Origin: Serratia entomophila
GTDB taxonomy: Bacteria; Pseudomonadota; Gammaproteobacteria; Enterobacterales; Enterobacteriaceae
Length of the DNA: 64,000 nucleotides
Assembly: GCF_021462285.1 (NCBI RefSeq)
Contig: NZ_CP082787.1
Span: 4,402,001-4,466,000 of the forward strand
Direction: 5' to 3'
The notes beneath the pieces are model-generated. The model was not told the DNA's origin and did no database searches. It saw nothing but the letters and a program-made list of their open reading frames with translations. Positions 47,185 through 56,919 of this stretch are shown here, one piece after another. Numbering within the stretch: position 1 is the stretch's first letter; every line of letters begins with the position of its first letter. The position numbers and the translations under genes were made by a program.

Positions 47185-47637
47185 ATGGCGGATAAGTTTC
47201 ACATTTTGCTTCTGAACGGCCCCAATCTGAATCTGCTGGGGACGCGTGAGCCGGAGAAGTACGGCAGCACGACGCTGACAGAGATTGTTAACGGATTGGA
47301 AAACCAGGCGTCCGCGCTGGATATAACCCTGAGCCACCTGCAATCCAACGCCGAGCATCAGCTGATTGAATGCATTCATCAGGCGCGCGGCAACACGGAT
47401 TTCATTCTGATCAATCCGGCGGCGTTCACGCACACCAGCGTGGCGCTGCGCGATGCATTGCTGGCGGTGCAGATCCCGTTTATTGAGATCCACCTGTCCA
47501 ACGTGCACGCCCGCGAACCTTTCCGCCATCATTCTTACCTCTCTGACGTAGCGGTAGGCGTGATCTGCGGCCTCGGCGCGGATGGCTACACTTTTGCTTT
47601 ACAGGCAGCGGTTAACCGTCTGTCAAAAACCCACTAA
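47185..47637 (+). CDS. aroQ: Type II 3-dehydroquinate dehydratase AroQ
   Basis: This 150-aa enzyme has [13 protein letters not shown] (catalytic loop, Y near 28), [17 protein letters not shown] and [19 protein letters not shown] (catalytic histidine). It dehydrates 3-dehydroquinate in the shikimate pathway. E. coli uses type I AroD, so the dodecameric type II enzyme upstream of accB is a feature shared with Yersinia and Serratia. A TATAAT lies at 47061-47066 region about 115 bases upstream. accB starts 32 bases later. Confidence 0.95.
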   Translation: MADKFHILLLNGPNLNLLGTREPEKYGSTTLTEIVNGLENQASALDITLSHLQSNAEHQLIECIHQARGNTDFILINPAAFTHTSVALRDALLAVQIPFIEIHLSNVHAREPFRHHSYLSDVAVGVICGLGADGYTFALQAAVNRLSKTH

Positions 47638-47669
47638 TTGCTACACAAAAAGAGTACGGAATCACACTC

Positions 47670-48137
47670 ATGGATATTCGTAAAATCAAGAAACTGATCG
47701 AACTGGTTGAAGAATCAGGCATTTCTGAACTGGAAATCTCTGAAGGCGAAGAGTCGGTTCGCATCAGCCGTGCCGCACCGGCGCAGGCTTACCCAATGAT
47801 GCAACAGGCATACGCGATGCCGGCACAGCAGCAGCCAGCCCTGGCGACCGCCGTTGCCGCCGCGCCTGCGGCAGAAGCCCCTGCGGCCCCTGCAGCCATG
47901 AGTGGCCACGTGGTTCGTTCCCCGATGGTCGGCACCTTCTACCGCACCCCGAGCCCGGATGCGAAAGCCTTCATCGAAGTGGGCCAGAAAGTGAACGCCG
48001 GCGACACGCTGTGCATCGTTGAAGCCATGAAAATGATGAACCAGATCGAAGCGGACAAATCCGGCGTTGTTAAAGCCATCCTGGTAGAAAACGGCCAGCC
48101 GGTTGAATTTGACGAGCCACTGGTCGTCATCGAATAA
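47670..48137 (+). CDS. accB: Biotin carboxyl carrier protein of acetyl-CoA carboxylase
   Basis: This 155-aa protein has an N-terminal domain, an Ala/Pro/Gln-rich linker (about 35-78) and a biotinyl domain with the biotinylated K121 in EAMKMMN. It carries CO2 between AccC and AccAD in the first step of fatty-acid synthesis. It is followed 11 bases later by accC, and AccB is known to autoregulate the operon in E. coli. Confidence 0.97.
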   Translation: MDIRKIKKLIELVEESGISELEISEGEESVRISRAAPAQAYPMMQQAYAMPAQQQPALATAVAAAPAAEAPAAPAAMSGHVVRSPMVGTFYRTPSPDAKAFIEVGQKVNAGDTLCIVEAMKMMNQIEADKSGVVKAILVENGQPVEFDEPLVVIE

Positions 48138-48148
48138 CGAGGCGAACC

Positions 48149-49498
48149 ATGCTTGATAAAATTGTTATCGCCAACCGCGGCGAGATCGCGCTTCGTATCC
48201 TGCGTGCTTGTAAAGAGCTGGGCATCAAAACCGTTGCCGTGCACTCTACCGCCGATCGCGATCTGAAACACGTACTGCTGGCCGACGAAACCGTGTGTAT
48301 CGGTCCGGCGCCATCGGTAAAAAGCTATCTGAATATCCCGGCCATCATCTCTGCGGCGGAAATCACCGGCGCAGTGGCGATCCACCCGGGTTACGGCTTC
48401 CTGTCCGAGAACGCCGACTTCGCCGAGCAGGTTGAACGCTCCGGGTTTATCTTTATCGGCCCGAAAGCCGAAACCATTCGCCTGATGGGCGACAAGGTTT
48501 CCGCGATCAACGCCATGAAGAAAGCCGGCGTGCCTTGCGTGCCTGGTTCCGATGGCCCGCTGACCGACGACATGGATAAAAACCGTGCTTTCGCCAAGCG
48601 TATCGGCTACCCGGTGATCATCAAGGCGTCCGGCGGCGGCGGCGGCCGTGGCATGCGCGTCGTGCGCAGCGACAAAGACCTCGAGCAGTCCATCAACATG
48701 ACGAAAGCGGAAGCCAAAGCGGCTTTCAACAACGACATGGTTTACATGGAAAAATACCTGGAAAACCCACGCCATATCGAAATTCAGGTATTGGCCGACG
48801 GCCAGGGCAACGCCATCTATCTGGCCGAGCGCGACTGCTCCATGCAGCGCCGCCACCAGAAAGTGGTCGAAGAGGCGCCGGCGCCGGGCATCACCAGCGA
48901 AATGCGCCGTTACATCGGCGAGCGCTGCTCGAAAGCCTGTGTGGAAATCGGCTACCGCGGCGCGGGCACCTTCGAGTTCCTGTATGAAAACGGCGAGTTC
49001 TATTTCATCGAAATGAACACCCGTATTCAGGTGGAACACCCGGTTACCGAAATGATCACCGGCGTGGATCTGATCAAAGAGCAGCTGCGCATCGCTGCCG
49101 GTCAGCCGCTGTCGATCAAACAGGACGAGGTGAAGATCCACGGCCACGCGGTAGAATGCCGCATCAACGCCGAAGATCCGAACACCTTCCTGCCGAGCCC
49201 GGGCAAGATCACCCGTTTCCATGCGCCAGGCGGTTTCGGCGTGCGTTGGGAATCTCATATTTACGCCGGTTATACCGTACCGCCGTACTATGATTCCATG
49301 ATTGGCAAACTGATCACCTTCGGTGAAAACCGCGACGTGGCGATTGCCCGCATGAAGAACGCCCTGGCTGAGCTGATCATCGATGGCATCAAAACCAACG
49401 TTGAGCTGCAGCAGAAGATCATGAGCGACGAAAACTTCCAGCACGGTGGCACCAACATCCACTACCTGGAGAAGAAGCTGGGTCTGCAGGAAACCTAA
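48149..49498 (+). CDS. accC: Biotin carboxylase AccC
   Basis: This 449-aa ATP-grasp enzyme has the glycine-rich loop [12 protein letters not shown] (about 159-170), [13 protein letters not shown] (metal and catalytic residues) and ends [14 protein letters not shown]. It carboxylates biotin on AccB. It is co-transcribed with accB and followed by the terminator at 49525-49551. Confidence 0.97.
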   Translation: MLDKIVIANRGEIALRILRACKELGIKTVAVHSTADRDLKHVLLADETVCIGPAPSVKSYLNIPAIISAAEITGAVAIHPGYGFLSENADFAEQVERSGFIFIGPKAETIRLMGDKVSAINAMKKAGVPCVPGSDGPLTDDMDKNRAFAKRIGYPVIIKASGGGGGRGMRVVRSDKDLEQSINMTKAEAKAAFNNDMVYMEKYLENPRHIEIQVLADGQGNAIYLAERDCSMQRRHQKVVEEAPAPGITSEMRRYIGERCSKACVEIGYRGAGTFEFLYENGEFYFIEMNTRIQVEHPVTEMITGVDLIKEQLRIAAGQPLSIKQDEVKIHGHAVECRINAEDPNTFLPSPGKITRFHAPGGFGVRWESHIYAGYTVPPYYDSMIGKLITFGENRDVAIARMKNALAELIIDGIKTNVELQQKIMSDENFQHGGTNIHYLEKKLGLQET

Positions 49499-49524
49499 GG
49501 CAGGCAATGCACTTCGCCTGACGG

Positions 49525-49551
49525 AAGGCCGGTTAATCACCGGCCTTTTTC
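49525..49551 (+). terminator. accBC terminator
   Basis: AAGGCCGGT (49525-49533) pairs with ACCGGCCTT (49539-49547), followed by TTTCTTT. It is a standard intrinsic terminator 27 bases after accC. Confidence 0.88.
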
Positions 49552-49598
49552 TTTACTGCTTTGGGTCACTCAAGGGATGATCAAATCCATAATAGTTG

Positions 49599-49725
49599 TA
49601 TACCCTAAATAATTGGAGTTGCATCAAGGCGGCAAGGGAGCGCATCCCGATGAGCTTACCGGAGTAAGCGATTCGGGTAAGTGAGCGCAACCAACACAGA
49701 GGCAGCTTCAAGTATGACGGGTATA
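49599..49725 (+). repeat. TATACCC/GGGTATA-bounded intergenic repeat, short copy
   Basis: It runs from TATACCCTAAATAATTGGAG to CTTCAAGTATGACGGGTATA. It shares its ends and the GTTGCA..AAGGCGGCAA block with 38717-38918 but lacks that copy's internal part. It ends 12 bases before the yhdT start and likely forms part of its 5' untranslated region. Confidence 0.78.
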
Positions 49726-49737
49726 TTGGAGAAACGG

Positions 49738-49980
49738 ATGGACACACGTTTTATACAAGCCCACCGCGAGGCGCGCTGGGCGCTGGGCCTGACGCTGCTG
49801 TACCTGCTGGCCTGGTCGCTGGCGGCCTATCTGCCGGACAGCGCCTTCGGCGTCACCGGCCTGCCGCACTGGTTCGAAATGGCCTGCCTGCTGGTGCCGC
49901 TGCTGTTTATCGGCCTGTGCTGGCTGATGGTGCGCGTGGTATTCCGTGATATTTCGCTGGAGGACGGCGATGCAAACTGA
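49738..49980 (+). CDS. yhdT: Small membrane protein YhdT
   Basis: This 80-aa protein has two membrane helices and matches E. coli YhdT (FIQAHREARWALGLTLLYLL, WFEMACLLVPLLFIGLCW). Its function is unknown. It overlaps panF by 11 bases and is probably a co-factor or small subunit of the pantothenate symporter, as small DUF997 proteins are next to SSF transporters. GGAG precedes the ATG at 49738. Confidence 0.9.
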   Translation: MDTRFIQAHREARWALGLTLLYLLAWSLAAYLPDSAFGVTGLPHWFEMACLLVPLLFIGLCWLMVRVVFRDISLEDGDAN

Positions 49981-51415
49981 AGTGATCCTGCCGCTGATCG
50001 CCTACCTGCTGCTGGTGTTCGGCCTGTCGGTTTACGCCTACAGCCGCCGCCAAAGCGGCAATTTTCTCAGCGAGTACTTCCTCGGCAACCGCTCGATGGG
50101 CGGCTTTGTGCTGGCAATGACCCTGACCGCCACCTATATCAGCGCCAGCTCGTTCATAGGCGGCCCCGGCGCCGCTTATAAATACGGCCTGGGCTGGGTG
50201 CTGCTGGCGATGATCCAGCTGCCGGCGGTGTGGCTGTCGCTCGGCGTACTGGGCAAGAAGTTCGCCATTCTGGCGCGGCGCTATAACGCCATCACCCTCA
50301 ACGACATGCTGTACGGCCGCTACCAGAGCCGCCTGCTGGTGTGGCTGGCCAGCCTGAGCCTGCTGGTGGCGTTCCTCGGCGCGATGACGGTGCAGTTTAT
50401 CGGCGGCGCTCGCCTGCTGGAAACCGCCGCCGGCATCCCCTACGACACCGGTTTGCTGATCTTCGGCATCAGCATCGCGCTCTACACCGCCTTCGGCGGC
50501 TTCCGCGCCAGCGTGCTGAACGACGCCATGCAGGGCCTGGTGATGCTGCTCGGCACCGTATTGCTGCTGGTGGCGGTGATCCACGCCGCCGGCGGGTTGC
50601 ACAGCGCGGTGGACAAGCTGCAGCAGATCGACCCGGCGCTGGTGTCGCCGCAGGGCGGCGATCGGATCCTCAGCCTGCCGTTTATGGCCTCGTTCTGGAT
50701 CCTGGTGTGCTTCGGGGTGATCGGCCTGCCGCACACCGCGGTGCGTTGCATCTCCTATAAGGACAGCAAGGCGGTGCACCGCGGCATCATCCTCGGCACC
50801 CTGGTGGTGGCGGTGCTGATGTTCGGCATGCATCTGGCCGGCGCGCTGGGCCGCGCGGTGCTGCCGGATCTGAAGATCCCCGATCAGGTGATCCCGACGC
50901 TGATGATCACCGTGCTGCCGCCTTATGCCGCCGGCATCTTCCTGGCGGCGCCGATGGCGGCAATTATGTCGACCATCAACGCCCAACTGCTGCAATCCTC
51001 CGCGACCATCATCAAGGATCTGTACCTGGGCGTGCGGCCGCAGCAGATGCAGAACGAGCGGATGATCAAGCGCTTCTCCAGCCTGACTACCCTGATCCTC
51101 GGCCTGCTGGTGCTGCTGGCGGCCTGGCGGCCACCGGAAATGATCATCTGGCTGAACCTGCTGGCCTTCGGCGGGCTGGAGGCGGTGTTCCTGTGGCCGC
51201 TGGTGCTGGGGCTGTACTGGGAGCGCGCCAATGCGCAGGGCGCCCTTAGCTCAATGGTGTCGGGTGCGTTATGCTATACGCTATTGGCCAGCTTCAACCT
51301 GCAGCCGGCGGGGCTGCACCCTATCGTGCCCTCGCTGTTGCTCAGCCTGCTGGCGTTTTATTTCGGTAACCTCGTCGGCGAAAAGCGCCGGGCGGCGTCA
51401 TCATTACCTTCTTGA
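49970..51415 (+). CDS. panF: Sodium/pantothenate symporter PanF
   Basis: This 481-aa SSF-family transporter has about 13 membrane helices, including [20 protein letters not shown] and [18 protein letters not shown] near the sodium/substrate site. It imports pantothenate for CoA synthesis. Its start (49970) lies inside the yhdT frame, giving translational coupling; the longer frame opening at 49946 is not family-like. Confidence 0.95.
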   Translation: MQTEVILPLIAYLLLVFGLSVYAYSRRQSGNFLSEYFLGNRSMGGFVLAMTLTATYISASSFIGGPGAAYKYGLGWVLLAMIQLPAVWLSLGVLGKKFAILARRYNAITLNDMLYGRYQSRLLVWLASLSLLVAFLGAMTVQFIGGARLLETAAGIPYDTGLLIFGISIALYTAFGGFRASVLNDAMQGLVMLLGTVLLLVAVIHAAGGLHSAVDKLQQIDPALVSPQGGDRILSLPFMASFWILVCFGVIGLPHTAVRCISYKDSKAVHRGIILGTLVVAVLMFGMHLAGALGRAVLPDLKIPDQVIPTLMITVLPPYAAGIFLAAPMAAIMSTINAQLLQSSATIIKDLYLGVRPQQMQNERMIKRFSSLTTLILGLLVLLAAWRPPEMIIWLNLLAFGGLEAVFLWPLVLGLYWERANAQGALSSMVSGALCYTLLASFNLQPAGLHPIVPSLLLSLLAFYFGNLVGEKRRAASSLPS

Positions 51416-51426
51416 AGAGAATTGCT

Positions 51427-52308
51427 ATGCCTTGGATCCAACTCAAACTCAACACCACCGGCAGCCAGGCGGAAGACCTGAGCGACGCACTGGTGGAAAG
51501 CGGCGCGGTATCGGTGACCTTCCAGGACACTCACGATAACCCGGTGTTCGAGCCGCTGCCGGGCGAAACCCTGCTATGGGGCGATACCGACGTGATCGGC
51601 CTGTACGACGCCGAAACCGACATGGCCGAAGTGGTGGCGATGCTGGAACAGCACCCGCTGCTGGGCGCCGGTTTCCGCCACAGGGTTGAACAACTGGAAG
51701 ACAAGGACTGGGAGCGCGAATGGATGGACAACTTCCACCCGATGCGCTTCGGCGAACGCCTGTGGATCTGCCCGAGCTGGCGCGACGTGCCCGATCCGAA
51801 CGCCGTTAACGTGATGCTCGATCCGGGCCTGGCGTTCGGTACCGGCACCCACCCGACCACCGCACTCTGCCTGCAGTGGCTGGACGGCCTCGATTTGGCG
51901 GGCAAAACCGTCATCGACTTCGGCTGCGGCTCCGGCATCCTGGCGATTGCCGCGCTGAAGCTCGGTGCGGCGCGCGCTATCGGCATCGACATCGATCCCC
52001 AGGCCATTCAGGCCAGCCGCGACAACGCGCAGCGTAACGGCGTTTCAGAGCGCCTGGAGCTGTATTTGCCGAAAGATCAGCCGGCTGACCTGCTGGCGGA
52101 CGTGGTGGTGGCCAACATTCTGGCCGGCCCGCTGCGCGAGTTGGCGCCGCTGATCGGCTGCCTGCCGAAATCCGGCGGCCATCTGGGTCTGTCCGGCGTG
52201 CTGGCCAGCCAGGCGGCGAGCGTGGCGGAAGCCTACGTCGACAAGTTCAAGCTCGATCCGGTTGCCGAGCGCGAAGAGTGGTGCCGCATCACCGGCCGTC
52301 GCAAGTAA
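51427..52308 (+). CDS. prmA: Ribosomal protein L11 methyltransferase PrmA
   Basis: This 293-aa enzyme trimethylates L11. It has an N-terminal L11-binding domain (about 1-60) and a SAM-binding domain with [18 protein letters not shown] (about 164-181) and ANILAGPL (about 230). The ATG lies 11 bases after the panF stop with AAGAGAA as ribosome site. A terminator follows. Confidence 0.96.
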   Translation: MPWIQLKLNTTGSQAEDLSDALVESGAVSVTFQDTHDNPVFEPLPGETLLWGDTDVIGLYDAETDMAEVVAMLEQHPLLGAGFRHRVEQLEDKDWEREWMDNFHPMRFGERLWICPSWRDVPDPNAVNVMLDPGLAFGTGTHPTTALCLQWLDGLDLAGKTVIDFGCGSGILAIAALKLGAARAIGIDIDPQAIQASRDNAQRNGVSERLELYLPKDQPADLLADVVVANILAGPLRELAPLIGCLPKSGGHLGLSGVLASQAASVAEAYVDKFKLDPVAEREEWCRITGRRK

Positions 52309-52329
52309 CGCCTGCGGCGCAGCATCGCG

Positions 52330-52360
52330 AAATCCATCGGCCTCGCCGGTGGATTTTTTT
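52330..52360 (+). terminator. prmA terminator
   Basis: AAATCCATCGG (52330-52340) pairs with CCGGTGGATTT (52346-52356) with one T-G wobble, followed by further Ts to 52360. It lies 22 bases after prmA. Confidence 0.87.
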
Positions 52361-52687
52361 AGCGGCCAGGTGAAACAAAATTTTATGCAACTTTTTGCCT
52401 TCCAGCGACGGATTGCCCTGATAAAGGGCCGAAAATCCAGGCTATCAGGGTAAAAATACGCGACCAATACAGATAATATCCTGTATAACGGTGAATATTT
52501 TAGCGCGCATAAAATAAGCACTTTTCGTCAACTCATTGTTAAATATATATAATATTTTTATGAGTCGCCGATATGCGCCTGGTTACCGGCCAATAACGGC
52601 CAATTGGTCAAAGTTTGGCCTTTCATCTCAACGCAAAAATGCGTAATATACGCGCCCTTGCGGACACAGTATGGTTACTCTTTGTCT
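52361..52687 (+). promoter_or_regulatory. dusB-fis control region with fis-type promoter at 52622-52649
   Basis: TTCATC (52622-52627), a 16-base spacer and TAATAT (52644-52649) reproduce the E. coli fis promoter from recall. A GC-rich discriminator (ACGCGCCC) follows, the feature that makes fis stringently controlled and sensitive to CTP/NTP levels. A very A/T-rich upstream block (about 52535-52565) could be a UP element or IHF/Fis binding region. The leader to the dusB ATG is about 30 bases. Confidence 0.82.
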
Positions 52688-53653
52688 ATGCGCATTGGAC
52701 ACCACCAGCTTACAAATTGCCTGATTGCGGCCCCGATGGCCGGTATTACAGATCGCCCGTTCAGAACCTTATGTCATGCAATGGGTGCTGGGATGGCTGT
52801 ATCCGAAATGCTCTCCTCCAACCCGGAGGTGTGGCGAACGGATAAGTCGCGTCTGCGTATGGTACATAGCGATGAACCCGGGATCCGCTCCGTGCAAATT
52901 GCCGGATGCGATCCGGATGATATGGCCGCCGCGGCGCGTATTAACGTGGCCGGTGGCGCGCAGATCATCGACATCAATATGGGTTGCCCGGCCAAGAAAG
53001 TGAACCGGAAGCTTGCAGGGTCTGCCTTGTTGCAGCACCCGGATCTGGTCAAACAGATCCTCCACGCGGTGGTTAACGCTGTGGATGTGCCGGTAACGCT
53101 TAAGATCCGCACCGGCTGGGCGCCAGAACACCGTAACTGTGTAGAGATTGCCCAACTGGCCGAAGACTGTGGTATACAGGCCCTGACTATTCACGGCCGA
53201 ACCCGCGCCTGCCTGTTCAACGGCGACGCGGAGTACGACAGCATTCGGGCAGTTAAGCAGAGTGTCTCCATTCCGATTATCGCGAATGGCGACATTACTG
53301 ACCCGCATAAAGCCAGAGCAGTGCTCGACTACACCGGGGCTGACGCTCTGATGATAGGCCGCGCTGCTCAGGGGAGACCCTGGATCTTCCGGGAAATCCA
53401 GCATTATCTGGACACTGGAGAGCTGCTGCCACCGATGCCGCTTGGCGAAGTGAAGCGCTTGTTGATAGGGCATATTCGGGAATTGCACGGCTTTTACGGC
53501 CAAGGCAAGGGATTCCGGATTGCTCGTAAGCACGTGTCCTGGTATCTCCAGGAACACGCTCCGAATGACCAGTTTCGGCGCACATTCAACGCCATAGAGG
53601 ATGCCAGCGAACAGCTGGAGGCGTTGGAGGCATATTTCGAAAATCTTGCGTAA
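52688..53653 (+). CDS. dusB: tRNA-dihydrouridine synthase B
   Basis: This 321-aa FMN-dependent TIM-barrel enzyme has [12 protein letters not shown] (about 14-25), the catalytic cysteine in NMGCPAKKV (about 100) and [12 protein letters not shown]. DusB makes dihydrouridine at tRNA position 17. It is first in the dusB-fis operon, with fis 21 bases after it. The ATG at 52688 gives family length; the upstream frame covers the promoter. Confidence 0.96.
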   Translation: MRIGHHQLTNCLIAAPMAGITDRPFRTLCHAMGAGMAVSEMLSSNPEVWRTDKSRLRMVHSDEPGIRSVQIAGCDPDDMAAAARINVAGGAQIIDINMGCPAKKVNRKLAGSALLQHPDLVKQILHAVVNAVDVPVTLKIRTGWAPEHRNCVEIAQLAEDCGIQALTIHGRTRACLFNGDAEYDSIRAVKQSVSIPIIANGDITDPHKARAVLDYTGADALMIGRAAQGRPWIFREIQHYLDTGELLPPMPLGEVKRLLIGHIRELHGFYGQGKGFRIARKHVSWYLQEHAPNDQFRRTFNAIEDASEQLEALEAYFENLA

Positions 53654-53674
53654 CAAAAAAGAGCTGACAGAACT

Positions 53675-53971
53675 ATGTTCGAACAACGCGTAAATTCTGA
53701 CGTACTGACCGTTTCTACCGTAAACTCACAGGATCAGGTAACCCAAAAGCCTCTGCGTGACTCGGTTAAACAAGCACTGAAGAACTATTTTGCTCAACTG
53801 AACGGTCAAGACGTTAACGACCTGTATGAGCTGGTATTGGCTGAAGTTGAACAGCCACTGTTGGACATGGTGATGCAATACACCCGTGGCAACCAGACCC
53901 GTGCTGCTCTGATGATGGGCATCAACCGTGGTACGCTGCGTAAGAAACTGAAAAAATACGGCATGAACTGA
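53675..53971 (+). CDS. fis: Nucleoid-associated protein Fis
   Basis: This 98-aa protein is nearly identical to E. coli Fis: N-terminal beta-hairpin for invertase contact (about 10-26), dimerising helices, and a C-terminal HTH ([20 protein letters not shown]). Fis bends DNA, activates rRNA promoters and shapes the nucleoid in fast growth. It is co-transcribed from the promoter upstream of dusB and ends at the terminator at 53995-54029. Codon use looks cleaner and less GC-rich than in neighbours, as expected for a highly expressed gene. Confidence 0.98.
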
Positions 53972-53994
53972 TACTAGTCAGTTAACGTGTTGAA

Positions 53995-54029
53995 AAGGCG
54001 CTTTATCTCATTTGATAAGCGCCTTTTTC
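53995..54029 (+). terminator. fis terminator
   Basis: GGCGCTTTATC (53997-54007) pairs with GATAAGCGCC (54014-54023) with one bulged T, followed by TTTTTCT. It lies 24 bases after fis. Confidence 0.88.
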
Positions 54030-54094
54030 TTTTTCCGGATTGCAGGCAATAAAAAAGGCCGGAAGCCCGGCCCTCTTGCAGTGAGGTTAACGAA

Positions 54095-54424
54095 TTACTC
54101 GGTAACCTTGTTCTTGAGGCTTTCCGCCCCTTGCTTGGTTTTGTCCCAGGCTTTCTCGGTGCCTTGCTTGGTGCTGTGCCAGGCTTTTTGCGTGCCTTCG
54201 GTCACCTTGCTGCCGGCGGTGTCGCTTTTGCCTTCAGCGGCATGCTTGGCCTTAAGCTTCAGCTCTTCGCCTTTATCCTGCGTTTGATGCAGCTTTTCTT
54301 TGGCGGTATCTGCGCCCTTGTGGGCCTGCGCGACGGCTTCGTCACTAACCTGCGCGGCGGTGGTTGCAGCGAACACCGGTGAAGCCAGTAACAGTGCGGA
54401 CAAGGCAAAAATTGATTTCTTCAT
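54095..54424 (-). CDS. Exported LEA-like repeat protein
   Basis: I do not recognise this 109-aa protein by name. It has a clear signal peptide (MKKSIFALSALLLASPVFA) and a mature part of Lys/Glu/Ala/Thr-rich amphipathic repeats: KAWHSTKQGTE, KAWDKTKQGAE and related blocks at about 80-105. Eleven-residue repeats of this composition resemble plant-type LEA group 3 and bacterial desiccation/stress proteins. It is a single gene converging on fis, in the place of yhdJ in E. coli. Confidence 0.72.
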   Translation of the reverse strand: MKKSIFALSALLLASPVFAATTAAQVSDEAVAQAHKGADTAKEKLHQTQDKGEELKLKAKHAAEGKSDTAGSKVTEGTQKAWHSTKQGTEKAWDKTKQGAESLKNKVTE

Positions 54425-54679
54425 AATTCCCTCTTTTCAGATACATGCTATTCAGCATGAAACAAGATGGCATAAAAATCCGATAACGCGCTTTAAGAAT
54501 AGGACTAAAACGCCAAATCTCGGCATAAAACTTCCCCACCATTCAGCTTTGCAAACTTTTATGCCGGCACTGCGCCTGGCCGCTTTTGCCCCGCCGCATG
54601 GCACGAAAAATTAAAATTTTCGCTGTCACAAAACTATAATTTATCCGTTTTTGAACTCGCAATGAATAGGATGGATTCT

Positions 54680-55585
54680 ATGGTTGCCGTCATCATCATC
54701 GGCATATTTATCATCAGCTTTGCCTACGCGCACTCTCGCGGAAAAGTAAAACAGAAGGTGACAAGGCAGCTTTTTGATCACTCCACATTCATGGGGCCGA
54801 TCAACATGTTCATGACCGGTTTTTCACGCTTGCCCGCCAAGCAGCCTTATTTCGATGCGCGGACGTTCCCGGAACTGCAAATCCTGACCGACAACTGGCC
54901 GACGATCCGCGACGAAGCGGCGCGCCTGCAGGACCATATCAAGAGGGCGCAGTCGCATAACGACGCCGGCTTCAATACCTTTTTCAAACGCGGCTGGAAG
55001 CGCTTTTACCTCAAGTGGTACAGCGATAGCCATCCGTCGGCGCAGGCGCTATGCCCCCAGACCGTTGCGTTGCTTAACCGCATTCCATCGGTTAAGGCGG
55101 CCATGTTCGCCGAGCTGCCCGCCGGCAGCCATCTGGGCAAGCATCGCGATCCTTACGCCGGTTCGGTGCGTTATCATCTTGGGCTGCTGACGCCTAACGA
55201 CGATCGCTGTTTCATCGACGTAGACGGGCAGCAACACAGCTGGCGCGACGGCCAGGCGGTGATTTTCGATGAAACCTTTGTGCATTGGGCGCAAAACGCC
55301 ACCGACCAAACGCGCATCATTTTGTTCTGCGACATTGAACGGCCAATGAAATGGCGCTGGGCGCAGGCGCTGAACCGCTGGGTCGGCGCCACGCTGATGT
55401 CGGCGGCCAGTTCACCTAACGATGAACAGGACAGAACCGGCTTCATCAACCGGATATTCAAATACGTCAACGCGGCGCGCGACGCGGGTCAACGCCTGAA
55501 AGCCCGCAATCGCCGCTGCTACTATCTGCTGAAATGGCTGGTAATCGCCGCCATCTTCGCCGCTATCATCCTTACCAGCCTCTAA
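54680..55585 (+). CDS. lpxO: LpxO-like lipid A 2-hydroxylase (Asp/Asn beta-hydroxylase family)
   Basis: This 301-aa protein has an N-terminal helix (about 2-17), a cytoplasmic Fe(II)/2-oxoglutarate oxygenase domain with H155-x-D157 (KHRDPYAGSVRYH) and H202 (FVHWAQN) as iron ligands, and a C-terminal membrane helix (about 281-300). LpxO hydroxylates the 3'-secondary acyl chain of lipid A. The start at 54680 has AGGA eight bases upstream and gives Salmonella-LpxO length; an earlier ATG at 54662 lacks a ribosome site. lpxP-like follows. Confidence 0.86.
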   Translation: MVAVIIIGIFIISFAYAHSRGKVKQKVTRQLFDHSTFMGPINMFMTGFSRLPAKQPYFDARTFPELQILTDNWPTIRDEAARLQDHIKRAQSHNDAGFNTFFKRGWKRFYLKWYSDSHPSAQALCPQTVALLNRIPSVKAAMFAELPAGSHLGKHRDPYAGSVRYHLGLLTPNDDRCFIDVDGQQHSWRDGQAVIFDETFVHWAQNATDQTRIILFCDIERPMKWRWAQALNRWVGATLMSAASSPNDEQDRTGFINRIFKYVNAARDAGQRLKARNRRCYYLLKWLVIAAIFAAIILTSL

Positions 55586-55879
55586 AATTCGGATAATCAA
55601 CAGAGGGGCAACACGAATGAGAATATTCGCATGCCCCTCTTCCGCCGCCCCCCGTATTCTGTGGTAGAATAGACATTCCTAGAGCCGCCTTCGCTGGCCA
55701 ACAGCTATCCCCCCGAAGCCTGATAGCAGCGCAAACCGCCCTTCGAATGTAAAGATTTAGTCAATTACGGAATCTGGCTAAACCATAGTCGTACCCGGGT
55801 GTCTGAGTAGTTGTATCGCTATCGAGTGGATCCTTTATGCGTTACAGGTTGCTACCCCCTAATGCATAAATGAGTTCAT
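55586..55879 (+). other. 294-base leader region of the lpxP-like gene
   Basis: There is no gene. A TAGAAT (55665-55670) may be a -10. If so, the 5' untranslated region would be about 200 bases, similar to the long leaders of cold-induced genes. A 64-codon out-of-frame ORF starting at 55870 overlaps the gene and is judged spurious. Confidence 0.45.
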
Positions 55880-56800
55880 ATGAAGCGTCCGCAAAAATTT
55901 CAAACGGCCCTGCTGCACCCACGCTACTGGCTAACCTGGTTCGGCCTGGCCTTTTTGTTCCTGCTGGTCCAACTTCCTTACCCGCTGCTGCACCGGCTCG
56001 GCGTATGGATGGGCCGCACCTCAATGCGTTTTCTGAAGCGCCGCGTCACCATCACCCGCCGTAACCTGGAGCTGTGCTTCCCCGACATGGACGAAGCGCA
56101 ACGCGAACGCAAAGTGGTGGGCAACTTCGAATCCCTGGGCATGGGCCTGTTGGAAACCGGCATGGCCTGGTTCTGGTCGGACAAACGCGTCAAGCGCTGG
56201 TTCAACGTGACCGGCATCAATCACCTGAAAATGGCGCAGCAGAACGAGCGCGGCGTGCTGGTGATAGGCGTGCACTTTATGTCGCTGGAGCTGGGCGGAC
56301 GGGCTATGGGCCTGTGCCAGCCGATGATGGCGATGTATCGCCCGCACAACAACAAAGCGATGGAATGGGCGCAAACCAAAGGCCGCATGCGTTCCAACAA
56401 GGCGATGCTGGACCGCAAAGACCTGCGCGGCATGGTGCACGCCCTGAAGCGCGGCGAAGCGGTATGGTTCGCTCCCGATCAGGACTACGGCCCGCGCGGC
56501 AGCGTGTTCGCGCCGCTGTTCGCCGTCGACGAGGCCGCCACCACCAGCGGCACCTTCATGCTGGCGCGCATGGCCAAGCCGGCGCTGGTGCCGGTGGTGC
56601 TTATCCGCCGTGAAAAAGGCCGCGGTTACGACCTGTTGATCCAACCGGCGCTGGAAGATTACCCGATCGCCGATGAGCTCGCGGCGGCGGCCTACATGAA
56701 CAAAGTGGTCGAGAAAGAGATTATGCGCGCGCCGGAGCAATATATGTGGCTGCACCGCCGCTTCAAAACCCGCCCGATCGGCGCTCCCTCGCTGTACTGA
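55880..56800 (+). CDS. lpxP: Kdo2-lipid IVA acyltransferase, LpxP-like
   Basis: This 306-aa enzyme has an N-terminal membrane helix (about 18-36) and the HX4E motif H132-FMSL-E137. [20 protein letters not shown] and [13 protein letters not shown] agree better with E. coli LpxP (palmitoleoyl, cold-induced) than LpxL (HFLTLE, YAPDHDYGP). It acylates lipid A precursor after Kdo addition. With the LpxO-like gene it forms a lipid A modification pair. A terminator lies at 56817-56840. An LpxL assignment cannot be excluded. Confidence 0.86.
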   Translation: MKRPQKFQTALLHPRYWLTWFGLAFLFLLVQLPYPLLHRLGVWMGRTSMRFLKRRVTITRRNLELCFPDMDEAQRERKVVGNFESLGMGLLETGMAWFWSDKRVKRWFNVTGINHLKMAQQNERGVLVIGVHFMSLELGGRAMGLCQPMMAMYRPHNNKAMEWAQTKGRMRSNKAMLDRKDLRGMVHALKRGEAVWFAPDQDYGPRGSVFAPLFAVDEAATTSGTFMLARMAKPALVPVVLIRREKGRGYDLLIQPALEDYPIADELAAAAYMNKVVEKEIMRAPEQYMWLHRRFKTRPIGAPSLY

Positions 56801-56816
56801 GTCTCCGGCTTACCAG

Positions 56817-56840
56817 GCCCGGCCAACGCCGGGCTTTTTT
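56817..56840 (+). terminator. Terminator after the lpxP-like gene
   Basis: GCCCGGC (56817-56823) pairs with GCCGGGC (56828-56834), followed by six Ts. Confidence 0.88.
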
Positions 56841-56919
56841 GTGCGCTGCGTTTAAAAAATCTGCGGAACGGCGCCGGGCTTTACTGTAATCTCCTTTTTT
56901 ACCCGCACAGGAAAAGGAA

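Noticed and set aside
55870..56064. 64-codon ORF starting ten bases before the lpxP-like ATG
   Set aside because: It overlaps the acyltransferase out of frame and has no family similarity; a leader-peptide role is conceivable but unsupported.
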